Part shown: piece by piece, positions 1-6,005 of the stretch
How the letters are laid out: every line of letters begins with the position of its first letter
Position numbering within the stretch: position 1 is the first letter of the stretch
NCBI GenBank assembly: GCA_018713425.1
Contig: DVOT01000152.1
Coordinates: 1-7,100 of the forward strand
Direction: 5' to 3'
Length of the DNA stretch: 7,100 nt
DNA from: Alectryocaccomicrobium faecavium
Lineage (GTDB): Bacteria; Bacillota; Clostridia; Christensenellales; Aristaeellaceae
Notes under the pieces: model-generated
Databases searched by the model: none
The model's input: the letters and a program-made list of their open reading frames with translations, nothing else
Told to the model about the DNA's origin: nothing
Translations under genes and position numbers: made by a program

Positions 1-117
1 ACGAATTCCTATATCCAGCAGATCGCGCAATATCTGACGGGTGCGCTTTCCGCCGAAGAACTGATCCGGGCGTTGGATACCACCGTCGCAATGATGGTGC
101 AGGAGAATGGAGGTTAG
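1..117 (+). CDS. C-terminal end of a probable extracellular solute-binding protein (5' end outside window)
   Basis: Frame 1 is open from the window edge to a TAG at 115-117 and encodes 38 residues containing YLTGALSAEELIRALD followed by a short helical tail. The pattern YL.G..S.EE....LD near the C-terminus is characteristic of family 1 (sugar-type) ABC substrate-binding lipoproteins, where it forms the last helices of the C-terminal lobe. If so, the full protein would bind a sugar or oligosaccharide outside the membrane and hand it to an ABC importer. No terminator follows, and the next gene belongs to a different kind of operon, so this is probably the last gene of an upstream unit. The call rests on a short tail only. 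Confidence 0.5.
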   Translation, partial: TNSYIQQIAQYLTGALSAEELIRALDTTVAMMVQENGG

Positions 118-140
118 GTTTTTCTTTTAAGAAAGGGGAA

Positions 141-167
141 ATGCATATGATTGTGGACAAATTGTAG
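141..167 (+). other. Eight-codon open frame with its own SD (possible leader peptide or gene remnant)
   Basis: GAAAGGGG at 131-138 precedes ATG at 141, which opens the frame MHMIVDKL and stops at TAG 165-167. The spacing is short (two bases). It lies between the solute-binding protein tail and the candidate promoter of the peptide operon, so it could be the remnant of a following gene or simply chance. I see no coding evidence beyond the SD and start. Confidence 0.15.
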
Positions 168-185
168 GCGAAGCGATGTTATGTT
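154..185 (+). promoter_or_regulatory. Candidate promoter of the secreted-peptide/ABC operon
   Basis: An extended -10 element TG-T-TATGTT lies at 177-185, with a TGGACA -35-like hexamer at 154-159 (5 of 6 matches to TTGACA). The 20-base spacer is longer than usual, so the extended -10 would have to carry much of the activity. A start near 192 would give a leader of about 30 bases ending in the AAAGGAG at 204-210. It is the best sigma-A-like site in the only gap before the operon. Confidence 0.35.
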
Positions 186-220
186 GAGTTGTGATCAATG
201 GTGAAAGGAGTGCAACATCA

Positions 221-619
221 ATGAAACAAGTATTGCGGACACTGGCACTTTTATGTGCAATGCTTCTTTTGGTCGGCGGTGTTTCTTTTGCGACGAGTAC
301 TGTTGAATCGTGGGGCCCGTTTACTTTTTATTCAAACTCCGAACGCTCTCTGGTCACGCAGCAGAAGACGACGAATTATGCCTATGCAAATGCAAGTCTT
401 GATAATGGCACTGCAAATTCTCTGTGGGTAAACGTGAAGTACAATGGGAAAGATGTAGCGACTACACAAAAGATTTACAATGATGGGCAAGTGAATCGAG
501 TATATTATTTAGAAGAATATGCTTATAACAACTATGGGCAAGGCCTTACAGGTACGCTTGTGGGGCGCCAAACAGGGCCTTTCAGTGAGACGGCTAGTGG
601 ACGAGGCAGACTCAATTGA
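221..619 (+). CDS. Small secreted, tyrosine-rich, cysteine-free protein; bacteriocin-like candidate
   Basis: The preferred start is ATG 221, ten bases after AAAGGAG (204-210); an in-frame GTG at 191 has no SD and would add ten residues before the signal peptide. The 132-residue product begins MKQVLR, then a hydrophobic core (about residues 7-21) and a signal peptidase I site of S-F-A type after residue 24, so it should be exported by Sec. The mature part (about 108 residues) has no cysteine, ten tyrosines, many Asn/Gln/Thr and alternating polar/hydrophobic stretches that suggest beta structure. It is followed by dedicated ABC permease and ATPase genes, as in loci for bacteriocin-like or DUF2712-type secreted peptides, but I cannot confirm a family. 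The C-terminus ends ...TASGRGRLN; the next frame reads DEADSIDAYGKE to TAA at 636-638, so a frameshift near base 599 is possible. Function is inferred from context only. Confidence 0.75.
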   Translation: MKQVLRTLALLCAMLLLVGGVSFATSTVESWGPFTFYSNSERSLVTQQKTTNYAYANASLDNGTANSLWVNVKYNGKDVATTQKIYNDGQVNRVYYLEEYAYNNYGQGLTGTLVGRQTGPFSETASGRGRLN

Positions 620-650
620 TGCATATGGCAAAGAATAATTGAATTCATGT

Positions 651-674
651 GGGAGCAGCCTTTGGGCTGCTCCT
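651..674 (+). promoter_or_regulatory. Strong hairpin between the peptide gene and the ABC genes (attenuator or mRNA processing/stability element)
   Basis: GGAGCAGCC (652-660) and GGCTGCTCC (665-673) form a perfect nine-base-pair stem with a TTTG loop, extended by a G-T pair between 651 and 674. No T-run follows (GCAAGAGAAT), so it is not a classical rho-independent terminator. Its place, after the secreted peptide and just upstream of the SD of the first membrane gene, fits a partial terminator or a 3' stabilising structure that keeps the peptide transcript more abundant than the transporter transcript. Confidence 0.6.
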
Positions 675-695
675 GCAAGAGAATGGAGGAAAAGC

Positions 696-1526
696 ATGGT
701 TTGGTGGCATCTGAAAATGGGTTTGCGAAGAAAAGAGTTTTGGCTGGGATTTGTGCTCTTTTTGGCCATTGCGACGGCTTCCTTTCTTTCACAATGCTAT
801 GATGTTGGCTTTTTTGGCAGGCACGAGCGATTGGAAATGTTTTCCGCGTCGACGGTATTTGTGCTGCATGCTTCTCACCACGCCCATGCTATTTTGTATG
901 TTGCCATCGTTCCATTGGTAGCGTCTGTTTCCATTTCGGATGTGCACTATTTGGAAGAGAAGAACAAGACAGAAAGCGTTTTATATACACGAGTAAGCAA
1001 AAGGAAATATTTGCGTTCACAGGCGGTAGCATGCTTTGTGGCGGGTTTTTTGGTGGCATTTGTTCCGCTCGTTATCAACCAGATTTGGGCCTGCATCGGT
1101 TTTCCGCTGGATGCGCCGCGCCCATACACATCCAGCGCCAGTTCCTCTATCAGTTATGCCATTGCTGCCCAGAACATCATTCTGAAGGACTTCTATTTTG
1201 TCCACCCCTATGGCTACAATTTGCTGTTTTCCCTATGGGTGGCATATTATTCTGCCGTATGCGCGTTGTTCTCCTATGCGATTTCTTTCTATATTAAAAA
1301 GAGGCTGGTGATCAACGCGTTTCTTTTTCTTTTGCTGTTCGCAGTGATGTATCTCTGCAACACGCTGATTCCGGGCGATCAGAGTGTTTTGCTGGTGGAT
1401 TTCTTTATTGCAGGGAATGATACTGCCAAAGTGAATGCGCTGTATATCCTGGCATTGCTCTGTCTGCTCCATTTGGGCGCCATGCTGCTCATACACTATG
1501 GGGCACGAAAGCACGACACGATATAA
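696..1526 (+). CDS. ABC-2-like transporter membrane subunit, six predicted helices
   Basis: The start is ATG 696, six bases after GGAGG at 685-689; the in-frame TTG at 639 would place the intergenic hairpin inside the gene and has no SD. The 276-residue product has six hydrophobic segments, at about residues 15-33, 64-82, 110-132, 175-200, 205-222 and 248-268, and no ATPase motif, as expected of an ABC-2-type permease. A cytoplasmic-looking stretch after helix 2 contains LYTRVSKRKYLRSQ. The next gene has a similar TR-S-R-Y-K segment in the same place, so the two membrane proteins are probably distant relatives that form a heterodimer. With the ATPase at 2333-2989 they would make one transporter, plausibly exporting the upstream secreted protein, removing it from the membrane (immunity), or serving an unrelated cargo. 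The long loop between helices 3 and 4 (about 133-174) is rich in Ser, Ala and Pro. No named family was recognised. Confidence 0.75.
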   Translation: MVWWHLKMGLRRKEFWLGFVLFLAIATASFLSQCYDVGFFGRHERLEMFSASTVFVLHASHHAHAILYVAIVPLVASVSISDVHYLEEKNKTESVLYTRVSKRKYLRSQAVACFVAGFLVAFVPLVINQIWACIGFPLDAPRPYTSSASSSISYAIAAQNIILKDFYFVHPYGYNLLFSLWVAYYSAVCALFSYAISFYIKKRLVINAFLFLLLFAVMYLCNTLIPGDQSVLLVDFFIAGNDTAKVNALYILALLCLLHLGAMLLIHYGARKHDTI

Positions 1527-1538
1527 AGGAAAATGACT

Positions 1539-2333
1539 ATGAAAGTGCGATGGAGACCGGATCGATATGCTGCTAGCTGCGCAATCGGCGGGGCGATATC
1601 CGGCATTCTGACGGCAGCTTATTTCTTGCCTGCCAGCAGAGAAGAACTGGGGAGTGGCGCAGAAAATATGCGCATGGTGCTGTTTCGCTCGTTACCGACA
1701 GAGCTGGATGAGTTGGTAAGCGCTATTTTCTGGATTTTGCCGGTGCTTATCCTGATGTTCTTGTGTGGAACGGTGTTTTCGCAGGATTTTGAACGGTGTG
1801 GCATCTATATTTTTACGAGGTCCCGCAGCAGATATCGATGGTATATCACAAAATCCATAAAATTGCTGGCTTTATCAGTGGTGTATTATGCCATGCACGC
1901 AGCGGCGTGCCTCTGCCTGGTTGTGGGGAAAACAGGCGGGAACGTTGCGGGTGCCGCTGGACTGGTGCTGCAGTTTATCACACTGAACGCGCTTTTTGGC
2001 TGCATTATGCTACAGATACAAAATTTGGCTGGCATTTTTGCAGGGAGCCATATTGGATATCTTGCATCCGTGATTTTGGCGATTGTGCTGGCCATTTGTG
2101 CCATAGTTGCATACAATTCTTCAGCGATAAAGTTGGCTTTTTTGGTAAATCCTCTTGCGCATTTGAACTATGAATGGCACACGGATGTTGGCTTACAGCC
2201 TTTGCAAGGAATGGACTTTACGCTGGCGGAGAGTTTTATCTGCTATGGGGCAATGTGGGCCATTCTATTTGGGGTTGGGTATGGATATATCAACCGTGCG
2301 GATATCGGTATTTATAATAGGGAGGAATCTTGA
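1539..2333 (+). CDS. ABC-2-like transporter membrane subunit, second of a pair
   Basis: Two ATGs are possible. ATG 1533 lies only two bases after AAAGGA (1525-1530), while ATG 1539 lies eight bases after it, so 1539 is preferred (264 residues). Hydrophobic segments fall at about residues 12-29, 60-80, 108-130, 138-158, 172-193 and 232-250. Between helices 2 and 3 is IFTRSRSRYRWYITK, a basic cytoplasmic segment that recurs in permeases of Firmicute multidrug/bacteriocin-type ABC systems and resembles the one in the preceding gene. The gene starts about twelve bases after its neighbour stops, and its TGA shares a base with the ATG of the ATPase gene, so the three are translationally coupled. 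It probably pairs with the previous protein as the membrane half of the transporter; the substrate is unknown. Confidence 0.75.
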   Translation: MKVRWRPDRYAASCAIGGAISGILTAAYFLPASREELGSGAENMRMVLFRSLPTELDELVSAIFWILPVLILMFLCGTVFSQDFERCGIYIFTRSRSRYRWYITKSIKLLALSVVYYAMHAAACLCLVVGKTGGNVAGAAGLVLQFITLNALFGCIMLQIQNLAGIFAGSHIGYLASVILAIVLAICAIVAYNSSAIKLAFLVNPLAHLNYEWHTDVGLQPLQGMDFTLAESFICYGAMWAILFGVGYGYINRADIGIYNREES

Positions 2334-2989
2334 TGAAGGATGCCTATATCGTGGTTGAACACATCTATAAAAAACTTCGAGGGAGAGAAATACTCCACGA
2401 CATGAATTTGAGTGTTCCTAGCGGAGCAATCGTGGGGCTTGTGGGGGCCAATGGTTCAGGAAAGTCCATGTTATTGAGAACGATTGCCGGCTTGATAAAG
2501 CCATCGAAGGGGAAAGTATGGGTGGATGGAAAGCCGTTAGGAAAGAAGCATTCCTTTCCGGATGATTTGGGGATTGTTATTGAAAATGTTGGCCTATGGC
2601 CGGAATATACGGGCATGGAAAATTTGGCTTTGCTCGCGAAAATTCGCGGCAAAATTGGCAAGCAAGAGATGGAGGAGGCATTAAAGCGCGTTGGCTTATC
2701 ACCATCCGATTCCCGTATTTACAAAAAGTATTCTTTGGGAATGAAACAGCGCTTGGCCATAGCGCAGGCGATTATGGAGCGTCCCAAACTGTTGCTGCTG
2801 GATGAGCCGACCAATGCGCTGGATGAAAATGGCGTCGCATTGATCCATGACCTGATTTTTCGTGAACGAAAGCGGGGCGCGACGATAGTCCTAGCCAGCC
2901 ACAACAGAGCCGATATTGATCTATTGTGCGATAGCGTGTACTTTTTGGAAGAGGGCAAAGTGGTTAGGAGAGAAGATAAATATGTTTAA
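2333..2989 (+). CDS. ABC transporter ATP-binding protein with E-loop, bacteriocin export/immunity-like
   Basis: ATG 2333 is chosen because GGAGG at 2321-2325 lies seven bases upstream; the TTG at 2330 is too close. The 218-residue protein has all core ABC motifs: Walker A GANGSGKS (38-45), signature SLGMKQR (134-140), Walker B LLLLDEP (153-159) with D-loop ALD (162-164), and switch histidine in SHN (189-191). The Q-loop position has glutamate (VIENVGLWP, E84) instead of glutamine. This change, with the SLGMKQR-type signature, is typical of the BcrA/LanF branch of ATPases that drive bacitracin and lantibiotic self-protection transporters. The protein is cytoplasmic and should power the two membrane subunits encoded just upstream. 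Its stop overlaps the next gene by eight bases. The ATPase call is very secure; an immunity or export role is inference. Confidence 0.93.
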   Translation: MKDAYIVVEHIYKKLRGREILHDMNLSVPSGAIVGLVGANGSGKSMLLRTIAGLIKPSKGKVWVDGKPLGKKHSFPDDLGIVIENVGLWPEYTGMENLALLAKIRGKIGKQEMEEALKRVGLSPSDSRIYKKYSLGMKQRLAIAQAIMERPKLLLLDEPTNALDENGVALIHDLIFRERKRGATIVLASHNRADIDLLCDSVYFLEEGKVVRREDKYV

Positions 2990-3683
2990 AAAAATAAGAA
3001 TTGGTGCGACCCTGCTACTTTGCCTGCTAGTGAGTGGCGTTGCGGTTTATATGCGGATGAATACGGATGACCATTTATCGGATCTGGAGTTTGAGAATTA
3101 TACTGTGACAGGCGTGATTAGCGGCTACATTGAAGATGTGGATACATATACTACTGGCTTGATTGAGCGGCTGGATATGTCATCGCTGATCGCAAAGGTG
3201 CGGTTTACGGGGAAAAGAGAGGCAATGTACCGTTCACTTTTGTCGGAAGTGGAGGTGCTGGACGTCATTCGCGGAGACAGTGGATTGGTTGGAAAGCGCA
3301 TTGGCGTGTATGAAGAAGTTCGGCTGTTTTATATCTATGACGGACCGCATATGGGATTTGAAACAACCAATGCAATGCGGGAGGGAGAAATTTATTTTGT
3401 TTTTGTAAACCCGCTGAGGATTCGAAATTCCACTGCCATGGGGTGCGACGAATATACGGGGGAATGTCAGGGCGTTACATGGGATATGGCCGTATGGTAT
3501 CCACCCTATATTTATCCGGAAGACTTTGATCGGGAAGACATTGCTGTGGTGGATGGTACACATTGGCCTTATCCAGAACTTGAACAGTATTCTTTTATCG
3601 CCAGGAATTCTAGTGACGGGCAAAAGCTGTTTTCCGCACTGGCGCAGGTATATGAACACTTTGGTTTGCGCGCCGGCAGATGA
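2982..3683 (+). CDS. Membrane-anchored extracytoplasmic protein of unknown function, last gene of the peptide/ABC operon
   Basis: ATG 2982 follows AGGAG (2966-2970) by eleven bases and overlaps the ATPase gene by eight bases, a strong sign of coupling; upstream in-frame starts lie deeper in the ATPase gene. The 233-residue product begins MFKKIRIG, has one hydrophobic segment at about residues 7-24, and no lipobox, so it is probably anchored with the rest outside. The outer part contains EVEVLDVIRGDSGLVGKRIGVYEEV and a GEIYFVFV strand, the look of a small beta domain. There are two close cysteines (CDEYTGEC, possible disulfide) and an aromatic/proline-rich stretch (AVWYPPYIYPEDFD). I recognise no family. 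Its position suggests an accessory subunit, immunity protein or processing partner for the secreted protein. The last residues (LRAGR) lie where GC content rises abruptly, so the native C-terminus may have been replaced. Confidence 0.65.
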   Translation: MFKKIRIGATLLLCLLVSGVAVYMRMNTDDHLSDLEFENYTVTGVISGYIEDVDTYTTGLIERLDMSSLIAKVRFTGKREAMYRSLLSEVEVLDVIRGDSGLVGKRIGVYEEVRLFYIYDGPHMGFETTNAMREGEIYFVFVNPLRIRNSTAMGCDEYTGECQGVTWDMAVWYPPYIYPEDFDREDIAVVDGTHWPYPELEQYSFIARNSSDGQKLFSALAQVYEHFGLRAGR

Positions 3684-3798
3684 CCATGCTTTCCGCCCGA
3701 GCCGCGCCGTGGTGTTGCTCGGCGATGGCACGCATGATGTTTAGCCCCACACCCGCGCCCGGCGCATCGGCCCCGCCGCTGGCATGCCACCGATCACG
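3684..3798 (-). pseudogene. Remnant of a sensor histidine kinase (HATPase domain, G2-box region)
   Basis: On the minus strand, the frame reading 3798 down to 3684 includes GVGLNIMRAIAEQHHG followed by AARAES. This matches the G2 box and following helix/strand of the HATPase_c domain of two-component sensor kinases (GxGLGL-I-R-I---HGG----S). Only about 38 residues are present, with no start, no N-box or G1 box, and no stop of its own before it runs into the 3' end of the gene on the + strand. The segment is GC-rich like the right part of the window, unlike the operon to its left. It is a fragment left at a recombination junction. Kinases of this type often sit beside FtsX-type ABC modules, so it may once have belonged to the system on the right. 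Confidence 0.55.
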
Positions 3799-3819
3799 TT
3801 GTATGGTTGCCCAATTCGC

Positions 3820-3869
3820 TCTGACTCTTAATCAAGGTGTCCAGAGTTCGAGCCCCTGATGGTGTACCA
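3820..3869 (+). tRNA. 3' half of a tRNA-Lys(CTT) gene (5' half missing)
   Basis: Bases 3820-3869 contain the anticodon loop CTCTTAA with anticodon CTT (lysine), an anticodon stem with one mismatch, a variable region, a T arm with TTCGAGC loop closed by CAGAG/CCCTG (one mismatch), the 3' acceptor strand ATGGTGT, discriminator A and an encoded CCA at 3867-3869. A matching 5' acceptor strand (ACACCAT expected) and a D arm are not visible upstream, where the sequence belongs to the kinase remnant. It is therefore a truncated or degraded copy, probably not functional. Integrase elements commonly recombine within the 3' half of tRNA genes, so this could be an attachment-site scar. Confidence 0.6.
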
Positions 3870-3880
3870 ATCTCGCAGTG

Positions 3881-3925
3881 GGGTTGTGAAAGAACAGCAA
3901 AAGTTCTTTTACAACCCTTCTTTTT
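3881..3925 (+). terminator. Rho-independent terminator after the tRNA fragment
   Basis: GGGTTGTGAAAGAAC (3881-3895) pairs with GTTCTTTTACAACCC (3903-3917) over 15 positions with one G-T pair and a seven-base loop AGCAAAA, followed by TTCTTTTT. This is a strong intrinsic terminator. It starts 12 bases after the CCA of the tRNA fragment, so it was probably the native terminator of that tRNA gene and marks 3820-3925 as one original block. Confidence 0.85.
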
Positions 3926-4023
3926 ATGCCCATCAGCGCGATGGCTCCCCTCCTCCGCTCTGTGGTTAAAGACCATCTTGGCAAAAAAATCCCTCTCGCG
4001 GCGCTTTCTTGCAAAATCGTAAG

Positions 4024-4093
4024 CTGGCTGTCACCGGTTTGCAAGCCAGGCGTGGTATAGTAAAGCTAGAGAAAAAACGTTTGCCAAAGGAGG
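4024..4093 (+). promoter_or_regulatory. Orphan promoter, possible operator, and SD without a start codon
   Basis: An extended -10 element TGGTATAGT lies at 4053-4061. The inverted repeat CTGGCT (4024-4029) / AGCCAG (4044-4049) covers the -35 region and could be an operator. A near-perfect Shine-Dalgarno AAAGGAGG follows at 4086-4093. Seven bases later, where a start is expected, the codon is ATA (4101-4103), and no ATG/GTG/TTG lies 5-12 bases downstream. The unit looks like the 5' end of a gene whose coding part was replaced or mutated; the run of C residues at 4118 follows at once. Confidence 0.45.
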
Positions 4094-4117
4094 TACTTCT
4101 ATACACGCTTGTCAAAT

Positions 4118-4126
4118 CCCCCCCCC
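4118..4126 (+). repeat. C9 homopolymer at the composition boundary
   Basis: Nine consecutive C residues lie at 4118-4126, exactly where the sequence changes from mixed promoter-like DNA to GC-rich permease coding sequence. It may mark the rearrangement breakpoint or be a slippage-prone tract. An assembly error is also possible. Confidence 0.6.
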
Positions 4127-5782
4127 GCCCTGCGCCCGCGGCCTTCGCGCTATCCTGCCTAGCGGCACGGCTGGCGGTGGGCGCGCTCTACGTTTCGGGC
4201 GCGCTGGTCGCGGCCATCCTGCTGCTGGCGGCCCTGGGCGTGCTGCTCTCCCTGCAAACGCCCCTGCGCCGCGCGTTGCGCATATCGCCCATGCAGGCCA
4301 TCCGCGATACGCAGATGCTGCAAATTCACAAACACATCCGCACCAGGAGCCACGTGCGCTTCCGCGCGCCAGCGCTCATCACCCAGCGCTTTTTGCGCCT
4401 GTACGCGTCGCGTTCGGCGAGCGTCTCCATCCTTCTGGCGCTCAGCCTCGCGATCCTCGCCTGCGGCTGCCTGCTCATGGAGGAAGTCATTCGCCGGAGC
4501 GCCTCAAACTTCCCCTATGCCTTCACATTGGGCGCGCGGCGCGCGAGCGGGGACGATCCCTTTCTCGATAGCGCGCCGCCGGAATCGCTTTACACCGCCG
4601 CGGACGCGCAGGACATCGCCGCCCTTCCCTTTGTGGCGCGCGTGGACGGCGCGCAACAAACCGCGCTCGGCCTGGAAATCCCGCGCGCCACGGACTACCT
4701 GCTCCATTGCGGGGACTGGGATTTTGAGTACCTGCGCGAGAACGGCGCCGGGCGCGAAGCCTACCTGCGCCGCAGGGAAGAACTGGGCGCCTCCGGCGAA
4801 CTGATCGATGTTGCGCTCTACGCCTGGCCGCAGGAGCGCCTGGCCGCGCTGGAAACATTCGTGCTCGCCGGAGCCATCGACGCGGACGCGCTGAACGCGG
4901 GAGAAGAAGTGCTCCTGCTCGCGCCGGACGCCTATCCAAGCCCGATGGATGGAAACACCTATACAAACGACCTGTTTTCTGCCGGTAGTGCGCTGACCTT
5001 CTGGCAGATTTCCCCGCGGGGCAACCGGCAGGGAAGCGTGCGCGTGGGCGCGCTGCTCGGCGATGTGCCGGACGATCTTCTGGGGCCGAGCCGCATGGGC
5101 GACCTTTTGACCACGCACGCGGGCCTCGCCGCCCTGGGCCTGAGCCCCGGCGGCTACGCGGAGATCGGCGTGCTGGCGGAGCGTGGCCTCAGCGAAGAGG
5201 GCGAGGAAATCCTGCAAAGCGCGCTGGAGGACGTCGCCCTGCGGGTGTCGGGCGGTTATATCACGAATTACGCCGCCCTGGTGCGCGAAAATGGGAAAAG
5301 CTTCTCCCTGCTGCTATCGGGCGCGGGCGCGTTGCTGGCGCTGTTCACCGTGCTGATGGCCGTCCTGCTCAACAGCGCCATTTCCAGCCGCGTGCGCGCC
5401 GATCAGCGCACCATCGCCATGCTGCGCGCCGTGGGCGCGCCGCCCACCGTCATCCGGGAAATCTATACCCGCCAGGCGTTCGCCGTGCTGCGCAACGGCT
5501 TTCTGCCGGGCCTCGCACTGGCCCTGGCGCTGCTCCTGGGCGTGCGCGCCCATGTCTATCAGACAATGGCGGGTTCCACCGCGCTAAGTACCTTTGCCGC
5601 GCTGCTCGCCGCCTACGCGGCCATCGTGTGCTCCGCCGTGGCCATTGGCCTGCGCGCACGCCTTCGCGCCGCCCTGCAAAGGAGCATCGCGGAGGGAATC
5701 CGCGAATTGTAAATGATGCCGGGAATGCAAAGTAGGACAATTGTGCAGTCCCTTAGTCACGGCCAATGTTGGTAGCACGGCG

Positions 5783-5811
5783 ACCCCTCAGTCGGCAACC
5801 CCTCAGTCGGC
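5783..5811 (+). repeat. Tandem 14-base direct repeat ACCCCTCAGTCGGC, second copy forming a hairpin
   Basis: ACCCCTCAGTCGGC occurs at 5783-5796 and again at 5798-5811 with one base between. The second copy continues into GTCGGC-TAGC-GCCGAC (5806-5821), a perfect six-base-pair hairpin. These words open the fold-back element that fills the gap between the two ABC genes. Confidence 0.8.
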
Positions 5812-6005
5812 TAGCGCCGACAGCGTCCTCAGTTCGGCATAGTCAATCCGCATCGTTCGCAAGCTCACTCGCGGCTCTCCTTGCCTCACTGGACTCATCG
5901 GCGGCTATTGCAGCCACTGGCTGCGCCGCCTCTTTCGTCCCCCTTACACAGGGGAGCCTTTTGGGAAGTGGCACTATCGCTGGAAGTTGCGCTGTCCAAA
6001 AGCCT

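Larger units (their letters stand above)
4009..5712 (+). pseudogene. 5'-truncated MacB/FtsX-type ABC transporter permease
   Basis: The frame is open from TTG 4009 to TAA 5710-5712 (567 codons), but permease-like sequence begins only after the C9 tract at about 4127; the first 40 codons are non-coding junction DNA. What remains starts with the last helix of an N-terminal FtsX domain (about residues 57-80) and the basic segment LRRALRISPMQAIRDT. Next come a complete second half: a helix at about 137-157, an extracytoplasmic domain of roughly 270 residues, and three C-terminal helices with the FtsX-like segment RTIAMLRAVGAPPTVIREIY. Full-length relatives in Firmicutes have about 800 residues and two FtsX halves, so roughly 300 residues plus the partner ATPase gene are missing. 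The reading frame is undamaged, which implies recent truncation or possible residual function as a half-size permease. No good start codon with an SD is present. Confidence 0.7.

Noticed and set aside
121..136. Palindrome TTTCTTTTAAGAAA as a terminator after the solute-binding protein gene
   Set aside because: It is AT-only with a two-base loop and no following T-run, too weak to support a call.
221..619. Assignment of the secreted protein to the lactococcin 972 family
   Set aside because: The gene order is similar, but the conserved features I know for that family (G-T-W start of the mature part, Y-H-x-S-K-T-H segment, W near the end) are absent.
651..674. Hairpin as a complete intrinsic terminator
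   Set aside because: No T-run follows the stem, and the SD of the next operon gene starts 11 bases later.
3234..3731. Minus-strand frame of 165 codons across the end of the anchored-protein gene
   Set aside because: It overlaps a gene with a good SD and coupling. It spans the junction by chance and is not in the frame of the kinase remnant.
3793..3869. Complete tRNA-Lys gene
   Set aside because: No 5' acceptor strand complementary to ATGGTGT and no D arm can be found at the right distance upstream; only the 3' half is convincing.
4504..5217. Long minus-strand open frame (237 codons) opposite the truncated permease
   Set aside because: It is the mirror of a GC-rich + strand gene with clear FtsX features; its product is low-complexity Ala/Arg/Gln-rich and has no SD.
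5783..5811. Start of a CRISPR array
   Set aside because: Only two 14-base copies separated by a single base, with no spacers; they belong to the fold-back element.
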